Shown here piece after piece: positions 37,801 through 49,800 of a DNA stretch of 64,000 bases. The stretch lies in assembly GCA_958510875.1 (NCBI GenBank), contig OY294068.1, positions 67,992,633 to 68,056,632 of the forward strand, read 5' to 3'. Positions within the stretch are counted from its first letter, which is position 1, and every line of letters starts with the position of its first letter. The position numbers and the translations under genes were made by a program. Under the pieces are notes generated by a model. The model saw only the letters and a program-made list of their open reading frames with translations. It was not told the origin of the DNA and did not search any database. Source of the DNA: Endomychus coccineus (Eukaryota > Arthropoda > Insecta > Coleoptera > Endomychidae).

Positions 37801-40800
37801 AGGATACTTCTCGAATTGCTGTCTGGTTTTGCAGATGATACTGCCATACTGTATAGTGCTGAGAGTTGTAACGAACTGAAAATCAAAGCGGAAGGTGACA
37901 TTGAAAAACTTATAGATTGTTTCAAACAATTCACAACCTCAATATGATCAACAGACATTTGAGATGAAAATAATTTGCCACGAGCGCCAGGTAGTCTCTT
38001 AGCTACGATCCTGATGTCTATTCAATATTCAGTATCTAGTTATCAAGTCAAATCGTGAGGAAAAAGGAATGATAGGTAGTACTAAACATGGAAAGGAATT
38101 CTGGAACGAAAATCCCAATTTATTCACTTCTAACACTGTTATGTTGTATGCTTATAATCGCATCAACAATGTTATTATGAGTTCGCTTACAACTTGGTAG
38201 CCTGGTTGATCCCCTGCTCCTTATCATGGTTATACGATTGTATGCATTGCATGTTAATATAATTGGGGGGTTAGCCCAAACACCATAATGTGGACCTTCG
38301 AAGCCATACTCTAGCCCAGGCTGACATAAGCTCGATGGTGTGGTGGAAAAGAACAGAGCTCAAAACGTCCAAACCAGGCCTGGAAGAAGCTCATTCTAGG
38401 AGCAGTCAAGGGAGCTATGGAAACTATCCCCAAGGCTACGCTTAGAACTCTAATGAGGGTAGAACCATCTCACCTGACTATAAAGGGAGAATCAACAGCT
38501 CTTTACATACTTATCATCAATGGGAATGAGGGAGGCAAATTATATCCCCATCTTACTACCAATTAGTGGGAAAACACATCCCATTTATTCAATGAAAACG
38601 GATGAGACATCACCACTATACATATTTCGATGATAAGTATCGTATACGTATACCCCTCTAAGAAGATTGACTCAGTAACAATCAATCAGCCCTGCGAAAT
38701 CAATGGTGAAATCTGGTTCATTGATGGAACCAGAAAACATGCACAGGCGGGAGTAGGGATATACCGCAAATGCCCACGCATAGGTATTACTATACGTCTG
38801 GACGAACACGCCAATATTCTCCAAGCGAAAATACTGCATATGCATGAACAGCGCTTGCAGAAAGAACGCAAACCCACAGCAGTACATCCGAAGCAAGCTC
38901 TTGCTGCGCTTTCTAGCGGATACGAAAGCAGTCCCGCCCTATTCTGGGTTTCCAGCCACTGAAATAAGGGGAAACAGATGAGCTGGCAATATTGGTGCCA
39001 AGAACTCCTAATAGGCCTCGAACCAGCGGTGAGCATCCCAAAGAGGTTAGATCACAACACTCGAAAGAGTGACAACAAGTGAAAGAACTCGTACATCAAA
39101 CAATCATACTTGGTGAAGCTAATGGTTTGCTCCTTTTCATAAACGTATAAATGAATTGTGAATGTTTATGAATTGTGTTTTACGCTCCGATAATGATGCA
39201 ATAGACGGATTAGAATGGAACTGTGTGGATTATAGTTACTTATATACTAAGGGTGTAAGAATGCAGGGATACACTGGCTGAACTAGACAGGAGAAATAAG
39301 CTCAACTCATTTCTGTCTCTGGACACAGTGGAGTTGTAGGGAACGAAATGGCGGCCGACTTCCTGTCTAAGCGAGGTTCGTCTAGCGCCCCCCTTCGGCC
39401 GGAACCAATGGTCGCTTTATCAAATTGCGTGGGGGTCTCGACCTTCTGGGCGAACTGAATTAAGAGTGGTCTGAACTGTGGCGAGAATCACGACGCATGA
39501 GGCAGGCCAAGCTCTTCATCAAAGAGCATGTGCCTAGGCTCTCAAAGGTACTCGTTTCTTTGAACAGAAGAGACACTGTCGTTTCAACAAACACCTACAC
39601 ATTATGGGCATCACAGATGACCCAATATGTGGGAAATGCAGAGAGGTGGAAGAAACTGCCTCACACACTGTTGGAATACCCAGCATTAGCATCCCTCAAC
39701 ACCGACACTTTGGAGAATCAGAAAACTGCTCCGAGAAGAACTTATGGAAGCCAGCACTGGCAATATTCTGGGTTTCTGGCGGGCCACAAACCTGCTACAA
39801 TAGAATATGCTTCTGACCACGTGGAGCACAATGGGCTTAACTAAGTGGCCGAAGTGCATTTGGTGACTAAGCCCCCTTACCACAAGTGATGATGATGATG
39901 ATGTATGGAGAAACGATGGTGAATATCCCCGTTGAGGTTACCATCAAGATTCACTATTGGAAAGATGGCATCAAACCGTGTTTGTGTTATTCCTGTTCCA
40001 ACTGGCGAATAGTGTGGTGGATAATCCAGACTAAGTTGCAAACTTAAGTTCTCAGAATCGTTTATTAAATGTTATTTAATATTTTCCCCTTCTTTTTTCA
40101 TCTTACTACTTCGTATCTGAATCATTATTGTTTAAGTTTACTTGTAACTTTGTAAGTTACTCAACTTAATCTAGCTTCTTGCTGTTTGTGGGGTGTAGTA
40201 ATGAATGAAATGTGGTTCCGAAATAGAATATCAAATAGTAATGTACAGATCAATGGAAATTTCCAAAAAAATGAAACATATGAAAAACGGTCAACTATTG
40301 AATCTTGTGTAACTCCCTATTTCTGAATGAAATCATTCATCGTTTTCAAAATGTTATATTCAATGTTCTCTTTCTCTAGAATAGAGTTGGATATGCTAAA
40401 TGCCGCCCTTGCTAGGGATAAGAAGAAGAAAAAGAAAGGTAAGAAAGGAAAGAAAGGAAAAAAAGGGAAGAAAGGTAAGAAAGGAAAGAAGGGAAAGAAA
40501 AGGAAGAAAGGAAAGAAAGGGAAGAAAGACATGACCGGCGATCGAACTACTGAAGACCTTTTCCAAGAACTTTACGATCAAGGAATTATTAGAACTTATC
40601 CGAAAACTCATCTGGAAGATTTCCACGGTGATTTCAGTTATAAGAATTGGGATCTTCGTGCTGAAAGTAATGACCCACCAGCAACATTGGGAGATGTTAG
40701 GCAAGCTGTGGTTATGAATTGTATACTCCCCTTCGGCTGCCAGGAATCAAAGAACCGACACAAATCATTTCTTATTGTGGGTACACCCGGTACCGGAAAA

Positions 40801-43800
40801 CACATCTTAGCTAATGCCATTTTTACCCACACTCAAGCCGTTCTTTTTGATCTATCACCTCCCGTTTTAGCTGGAAAGTATCCTGAGAAAGCGGTATGTA
40901 GTCAACGATCCTTGCATTATTCCATCAAAGTAAGACTTAACCTAAAAATAATCAGTAGTATAGATTAAAGCATCCTCCTGGTGTATAATTCGCTTCAATT
41001 TATCAATGGTCTCTTCATAATGACGAAATTGAAATCCTGAAGCTATGAATCACGTTAAATTCATTTTCACTGCGGTCTTCACTTTTTTTACTACTATTCG
41101 ATGCAGTAAAGGTTTTGAATAAGGAGGCAAGTATGTTATCATACGAGTAAGCTATGATCCATCGATCACTATCTTTTCTCACTTACAGGACCCGAAATTA
41201 TATCGCAAATGCTTGAAAATAGAGTCATGCGTAAACGCCAAACGTCAAATTATACTCATTACATCGAAAGTTTATTCCACGGTCGTACATACAGGTCTGA
41301 GAATTCGTATGTTTGACATGAGTCTCTTACATGTCGCCAAACTCGTAGTCCCTCGCTCAGCCACCAGCTAGCGCTTGGATCGAAGTATGGCAACAATCAC
41401 ATTATTAAGTGAGAACACGATCGTATACGTGCCAGAAATCATTCTTTGACTGACGCGCCACCTATGCAACAGATGACGTTTAGCGAACTCACTTCTCACA
41501 TAGGAAACAGCCTCGAGTTCCCAGACCTGTAATTACGACCGTGGTTCATTCGAATTGTGATTCTATGAAAATAAAACATCAACCACACATTGATAGTGGT
41601 TGGATGGCAAAAGTACCACTTGCAAGAGAGCCACCTCGCCAAAACAATGCATTGCCCCATTTTCAGCACTGTAAAGAGATTCGCAAAGTTTCAAATCCAT
41701 ACGGCCAATAGGAATTTCGCCATCGTCTCTACGGTATTACATACGCACATACACACACAATCATCTCAAAAATAGTCTAGATTCGTTGAGAAAGGATGAA
41801 AACATTGCTGTACTTCTCTTATACAGTGAGGGAAGTAGAAAGGTAAAACAACCCAATGGAATCAATTTCAATTATCTTATCTTCCCTAACCAAAGATGAT
41901 GGCACACTGGATACTAAACCACAAGAAAAAGTCAACCTTTATGCTGGAATTTTTGCAGCAAGTTCCACTTTGTATCCACAAAGGAAGCACCCTCCTAATA
42001 CTGCTGTCATCGATAGCCATATGCCTGAAATTGTCTTTCGTCAGCCACAATTAGACGAATTCTGCTTGATCTCAATACCAAAAAGCCTATGGGGCCAAAT
42101 GGAACTCCAACTGTCATTCTCAATGTCCGCCTGAATTAACAGCAGTTTTGTGCAGGCTGTTTACCCTCCCATACAAATTTAGTGTATTTCCTCCCAGCTG
42201 GAAGACAGCTAGAGTGCAACCAATTCCAAAAAAGGAAAGAAGACCCTTCCTAATAATTATGGACCCTACTATCTGTGATGGATAAAACAATCAACATCAA
42301 GCTTATCAAATACCTAGAGAATTACAAATTCGTAAATGACCGGCAATATGGCTTTCGTCATCAGAGATCAACAGGACCTTCTTGCCTATGTAACATATGT
42401 ATAACAGAAATATATTGGCAAACAGGGGGAATCTCTAGTTGTATCATTGGATATCTCCAAATTATATGTCCAAGTCTGGCACCAAATCCTTCTTGGGAAA
42501 CTTCCATCATATTTTTGTAAAATAAAACTCACCTATAAATAAGAAATAATCACCCTTCTCCACTAAAAATACTGTTGAAGTACTGATGACCTTCCAGCTA
42601 CCAAAAAACCGTCATCAGAGTAAACTAAATCAAGAATCAGAATGTGCCTGTTTGAATACTATTTGGAATTAATAGCGTAAATGAAGGAGTACCCTCAGCT
42701 GGAGATAAATCTGAATTCCGCTTATACATTTCCCATCCTTTCTAAATGACCTAGATATTTGTGTTTCAAGAGTTATGAACTTTCTTGAGAATTGGTATAT
42801 CCTGTATTCAAAATATGTTCGGTTAACGCTGATCTTCTCCCACACAGATATAAGTAATGAAGGGCTTAAGCCCATTCCAATTCCATATTGTTTAGCGGTC
42901 CAGAAAGTTTTGAAGATAAATGATGTCTACTGAATCATTTCCAATCATCTCCTGTCATATAATGGACCTCATCATCTTGGCGGCAACGGATCTACCTACG
43001 GGCGATTTGTCGGTAGTTGTCTGGATCGAATTTGTCGCCCCTCATGAATATTCCAGTAATTATCGCTGTGAGCCAATCCCGCGTGAGATAATGACCACAA
43101 AATGATGAAATTATTATAATTGATGATGGAAGGATGCATCCTTTTGAAATGCGAGAAGATATTTCGTCAGGACTCAGAGCGATGTTCTCCTTGAGACGTT
43201 GAGTAGCTCCAGATATTTTGCCTTCGATGAACTCGATGTTACAAACGCTATCATGATTTGATGGAGTTGGTATGGGTGCCATTTTCTCGACAGATTTATT
43301 TATTAGTGTAGCCAGGAATGAAGTGAATTGTGAGTAATTCGAATATTTCAGTGCTATCAGAAGAAAATATCCATCTTCACGCCTGAGCATTGGCACTCTC
43401 ACCTTGGCTTCAAAGCAGGTATTAGGAAAATTTCTTGGTATAGCTGTCGTTAGCTATTGAGATCTAATTTCTCCTCAAGGCCTCTACAATTTGTTGGGAA
43501 AGGTTGTTAGAAAATAATCTGTGCGCGCTATAGGTATTTTCTGCTTTTTTCTAAGGAATGTCCTCCATAATTTTGTTTCTGTTTCGCTAGGGTAAACAAT
43601 GCTATTGATTATTCTATTGTGATTGTGCAAAATCTGGAGGGGGAATTCATTTTTATATTTTTAGGTTAATTATATATTCAAAAACATTGAATACATGGTC
43701 AACCTGACAACACTGTATCACATGCTGCTATGACGTTATTTCTATTGTACTGTGTACCGGCTTTAAATACCTGATACATTGAATATATGAATTGACTCAG

Positions 43801-46800
43801 TTTTTCAATCCACTCAACAGCTTCTACAGTAATACTATATTCTTATTTCAGGGCATGAAAATGTTGATACATCTAATAAATAAAATGTCCAGAATTTTGC
43901 AGCCTTCAATTCTATTTCTCGATGGTGCTGAAAAGCCGTGGTATAAGAAGATTCCGAAAGATGAGAAAGAACAAGAACCCAGACGAATAGGGAAAGTTTT
44001 ACAGAAGAAAATTCTGAAAACTATAAAAGCGGCCGACCGTGTAATGTTGGTTGGAATAACGAATCAACCGTTCGCTGCAAAAACGAAAATGAAAAAAGTT
44101 TTTGAAAAGGTGAAACATTGCACACTCATATACTCGATGTTTGAAATGAGTCATCTCAATATTTTATCCGCCTCGTGACGTCCTTCCAAACTAGCGTTTC
44201 GCAGATATGAAATATCGTGTTGGCGGCAAGCTTTATCGAGTGGATTGATACCTGAATCTCCTCTTCTCAACCGTTCTTCTAATTTTGTACCGGGACCACA
44301 GAATTGATAACCAGGAATATGAAGTTCAAACGGGAGCTTGTTTATAAGCGTATTGAGAACACCTTCTCCTACGTATACTTCCAAAATATGTCTATTGTCA
44401 TTTTAGAACGACACTATACAGATCTCCAGATCTTTTAAAGAAGGCTCAAAGTTGATGCGTATCACTCAAAATAGTTATTCTGAGCGTTCATGTCGTTTTT
44501 TGAATAACATTTGAATTCTCTCGTGGGACCATCATGTGAGGTCCATTGCGAAAAGCGCTTCTCAAAAACATGTTTTGTTTTCCGTGGCAAGATTCACTTC
44601 ACATATCAGCAAAGCACAGATTCGACCTGTCCTGGAGTAATGTTCACATGTTTGGAGTTCACCTTCCGAACAAACGCCGAAGCTTTTAGATTCTACCCAA
44701 AAGATGGATTCGTCTGATTACTGATGCCACGCTTCCGAATTCATTGACTTCTCTAGCACATCGTAGAAAGGTGGGAGATATCTCCCTTCTCTAGGTATAT
44801 AGATATTTCCATGGTCGGTGTTCATCAGGAATTTTGTCCGTTGTTTCACCACGTGAGATTCCAGATAGGCGGACTATACGAACTGAAACTAGCCACCCCT
44901 TCACTGTCAAGCTCGAGACCTGCCAAACTTGTTCCCACCATACTTCATTTTTTTATCGAACAGCAAAGTTGTGGAACTCTTTACCTAGTGACGTTTTTCC
45001 GTATACCTATAATCTCCAAGCCTTCAAGAAAAATACGAATGCCTATCTTCTCTTCCAACATTCCACCGATGACTCGCACGATGTTCTTCGAACATTATAG
45101 CTTTCCCTCTCTAAAAATCTTAATTCAGCAGTGTTCATCAAAAATCTTGTCTGTTATTCCACAACAAGATATTTCAGGTAGTTGGACCAGACGAGCTCAA
45201 GCTAGTCATCACTTCATTGTCAAGTTCGAGACCATAGCCTTCTCTATACTCAGGCCAACACTTTTCCCGTATTAGCGACAATATTATGCAATCAAACACC
45301 TATAGACTCCAGAATTTCATCAAAAGTTGTCTCGGTGACACCTGCAACGATCACTGACCAACATACATATATTTATCATGGAATGTCATAATGACAACCA
45401 TACGTCACTCAATTTTGATGACATAAGGAAACTCATTGTGGTACTTAGTACCATAATGAATTCATTACGGAACTAAGTACCATAATGAAATTCTATATGA
45501 AAAACATGTAATGGTGAGATCAAAAAAGTTCATTCAAAATGCATAACTATGTACAAAACTATTTATTATAAATGGTAAAAGAGCAATTACTACAATTTGC
45601 AATATTAATTCCGATGGATTCTAGAGTTTTTACATCAGTAGTTGATGATTTTTGGTAAACTTGTAATCCTGTTTGGTTGTTGGCACCAAAAATTGCTTCT
45701 GATATTTTTTTCTTTTGCTCTTTCGAATTTTCGATGTAACCTTCAGCAACAGTATTGCTTTTTCATCCGCCATGGCGTCTCACGGTACACAGATCAGCTC
45801 CAGTATCAGCCAAAAATGAAGCAGACGATCGCCGAAAACAATGTCCGGTATATTCTTCAGGGTGAGGTAAATTCAAAAAAGTGTCAATAACTTTTGGCAT
45901 TTTACCAAAGGTGTGTATTCCAACGGGTTGTTTTGTGCATTTCTTATTTTTATAAGTGATAAAAAAACGTAGATGGTTTGTGTTGCAAGGTCGTATTTTC
46001 ACATATTGTCTGATAAGGTCTGCCTTATTCAATCCTGGGATATTCCCCGAAGTTACAAAAAATTCTCGCATTCCTTTGTTTTTTTTGTATTCGGTAAAGT
46101 AATTCTAACAACGTATCCTTCATCTATTACATTTTCAACAAGCGTATTTGTCAATTCCTCTCTTCTGCAAGCTCCACTTAGTCCAATTATCATAGCAACT
46201 TTTTTTAAATAAATATGTATCATCTGATGCTTCCGTTAAAAACTTTGTAACATCTTGTTTAGTAAAAATTTTGGATTTTTTAGCTCTGTAACCTTCTGAT
46301 TTACGTTTTAGTAATGCAACCAGCTGTAGATCGACGTTTTTTCTTGTTGATAAAATACTTCTTATCATCGAATAATACGACCAAAGAGAAGATGGTTTTC
46401 TTTCCTTAGATAAGCATTCAAAGTAAGCCAACAATACTCTTTCATGAGTGATATTCTTGATTTTCTTAGCAGAACACCATTCTTCGTACCGATTAAACAC
46501 CATTTCATATACACTCCGTGATTTTTCCGGCTAAAGGGAGTCCACGATATTTGGCGTCATTTCTTGCAAATCAGAAGGTGAACTACCAGTTTCAGAATCA
46601 CTCATTATTATTTAAATTATATTAAATTCTAAGTGACAATTGTGTTTGACAGCGATAAATAAATATTGCCGTTACAACCTGACGTTGTCAAGGAAATGGC
46701 AAAGCACAGCTCACTCACCTACTAATATTTGAAACTACACATATACTTACTCCTTTAAATAGTTGTCATTGTGACATGTCAAAAATGCAAATTTTAATTT

Positions 46801-49800
46801 TTCGAAAACGTATTAATATAAATGCCATCAGATAAAATTTTGTATGTAATACGAATCATAAACAATCATTATGTCACACGTCGTGTTATCGGACTCGGCT
46901 ACGCCTCGCCCGATAACATTCACGGGTTGTACCATAATGATCGTCTTTATGATCCTTATTACATAAATAATTATTATCTGTGATGGTCATGGAAAATATG
47001 ACAAGATGTATTTCCTATTTTGGGAGCGGCCTACATGTACCTATCATTGTGATGAATATCACATGTAATTCCATTACATAAGTCCAGTAAAAAGTGCGAA
47101 GTATATAATTACAGACGCACTTTCATTTCATCTGATACAAGCCAAGTTTCTGAATCCATTGTATCTGACAACTTATTTTCCATCTCTGAAAACTCAATCG
47201 CTCATCAACAACATGGTTTTTTTTCTGGTCGAGGCACTGAGTCGAATCTTCTAACTTACAATAACTATATAAAAGGTTGACTCACCTTAGAAAGATTTTC
47301 GGAAGCCTTTCGATTCAGTACTACATGATTTACTGCTATACAAACTCAAATATCATGGAATTATGGTACATTTGTGGTTGTGAATAAAATCTTACCTCAC
47401 TAACAGAAGACAAATTGTTAAGATAAATGGGAGCTTCTCAAAAGTGATAAATGTTACTTCAGGAGGACTTCAGGGTCCTGATTTAATTCCAATTATTTTC
47501 GCTCTATTCATGAATGATTTAATAACAAAAATAAAATTTGGTATCTCTTCTATGTGTGATGACGATTTGGATATTTATCAAAATATTACTGATATAAGTG
47601 ATTGTTTCCGTTTACAGTATGACTTTATAGTCTAGGAGCTAGACCGATATTGATAGTCTGAACATTAACCCGATGGCACTATGGTTTATCGTTAGAGGAC
47701 GGTTCAATGACCAATTCATCTCACAGACCGAATTTTCCCCGGCTGCTAGATCTCGAGGTACGGCATCCGCATTTTTTTTTGACTGGAGGTTAACCCTTAC
47801 CAAGTTGCGGTTACTTGAAAAGCATGCAATTTTCATACACTTCCACCATGTGCCATCATTTTTTATCGTGTCCGTTTATCAGGCCGACCAGTTAAAATTG
47901 GACCGAAAATGGACTGCAAGTTAACCCTTCCAAACCTGGTGGAGAATGTTCATTGGTGTTGGCAATTGTCAACATACCCTATGCCATCAAAAGTCATCGG
48001 TCCATTTCCGAGTAATTGGACATTATTTGGACCAAAAATGTTTCTTTTTTTCATTTTGTGGATAAAACTTGCGGGTTACAAGGTAACATGATGGAACTAT
48101 GTTAGATAACTTTATTGGATGTCCAATAAAGATTTAAAATTATTGCCATCACTCCTTGCCTATTTCAACCCCCCAAAACCCTCTAAAACCACCCCCCAAA
48201 AATATTAATCATATGATAATATAACTAATTTTATGATAAATTAGTCAATTATTGAGACTCTGGCAGGGTTTGAATCGAAAAAGCTCTTTTTTATTTATTT
48301 TTTTCATTCTGTCAGATGATATTATGGAGTTTTGGGGGGTTGAAATAGGCAAGGAGTGATGGCAATAATTTTAAATCTTTATTTGACCTCCAATAAAGTT
48401 ATTTGACATGGTGCCATCATGTTACCTTGTAACCCGCAAGTTTTATCAACAAAATGGAAAAAAGAAACATTTTTGGTCTAAATAATGGCCAATTACTCGG
48501 AAATGGACCGATAACTTTTGATGGCATAGGGTATCTTTACAATTGCCAACACTAATGAACATTTTCCACCAGGTTTGGGGGGATTAACTTGCAGTCTATT
48601 TTTGGTTGAATTTTAACTAGTCGGCCTGATAAACGGACACGATAAAAAATGATGGCACATGGTGGAAGTGTATAAAAATGGCATGCTTTTCAAGTAACCG
48701 CAACTTTGGAAAGGGTTAACCTCCAGTCAAAAAAAAAATGCGGATGCCATATCTCGAGATCTAGCAGCCCGGGAAAATTCTGTCTTAGAGATGAATTGAT
48801 CATTGAGCCGTCCTCTAACGATAAACCATAGTGCCATCGGGTTAATGTTCAGACCATCAATATCGGTCTAGCTCCTAGACTATTAACTCTATCGAACGGT
48901 GATGTGCACAGATTCATATGTTATTAAATGTACTTATCCAAATTTAAAACTATATCTTTTCCAGGGAACGTAACTAATATCAAATTCATATATTATACTG
49001 GGTTCCCCATAATAGACTACCCATTTTATATTATTAATAAATTCCCTACGAGATAACTGAATAGGTTGTTCTCTATGGGATTATCTTCTGTAGTCTTTGG
49101 GATTTAAGTAAATTATTAATCAAGTAGGCGCTCGTCACAAATAAATTTTAAATCAATAATTTCGTGGAACACCATTTTTCTACGAGAAGTTTGTTAGTTT
49201 TCGTCATATTTAATTTTTTTGCATTGAGACATTATTTCAACATCCGTTTGAACTTTCATGGATTACTCAGTCCAACAACGTGTGTCTTGTGTAGAAACTT
49301 ACATAAGAAGCAATTCGATAGAAGGAGTTAGGGGTGCATTCCGGCGTCAGTTTAATAACAACAATAGGGGTCACGCGCCAAATCGTAAAACTGTTAAGTT
49401 ATGGGTTCGTCATTGGCGTGAAAATGGTTCTGTACAAAATTTGAAGAAGCGTGGATGTCGAAGAACAGTTCGTACACCTGAAAATATTGAACGAGTTAGA
49501 ATTGCGTTTACGAGAAGTCCTAAAAGGTCTGCTAATCGACAAACTCTTATCCTAGGAATATCGAAGGGAAGTTTAGATCGAATTCTTCAAAGGGATTTAA
49601 AATTTCATCCCTATAAATACCAAATAGCACAGCACCTCAGCAATCAAGATGAAGAAGCAAGGTTAGCATTTTGTCAAGAATTTTTGGATTTACATCAAGG
49701 AGCAATTCACAGTTTCCTAATGACCGACGAAGCAAATTTTTATTTGAACGGCATGGTCAATAAACATAATTTTAAATACTGGTCAAATGAAAATCCTCGT

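Noticed and set aside
40317..40704. Antisense open frames rich in Phe, Leu, Pro and Ser opposite IQCA1 exon 8
   Set aside because: They come from the complement of the Lys/Gly codon run. The sense strand carries the conserved exon.
42669..42875. - strand frame in intron 8
   Set aside because: It lies within LINE debris of both strands and shows no motif of its own.
44110..44180. Reading exon 9 through to a stop as an alternative C-terminus
   Set aside because: The following residues do not match the family, and the phase-0 donor at 44110 joins perfectly to the conserved exon at 55025.
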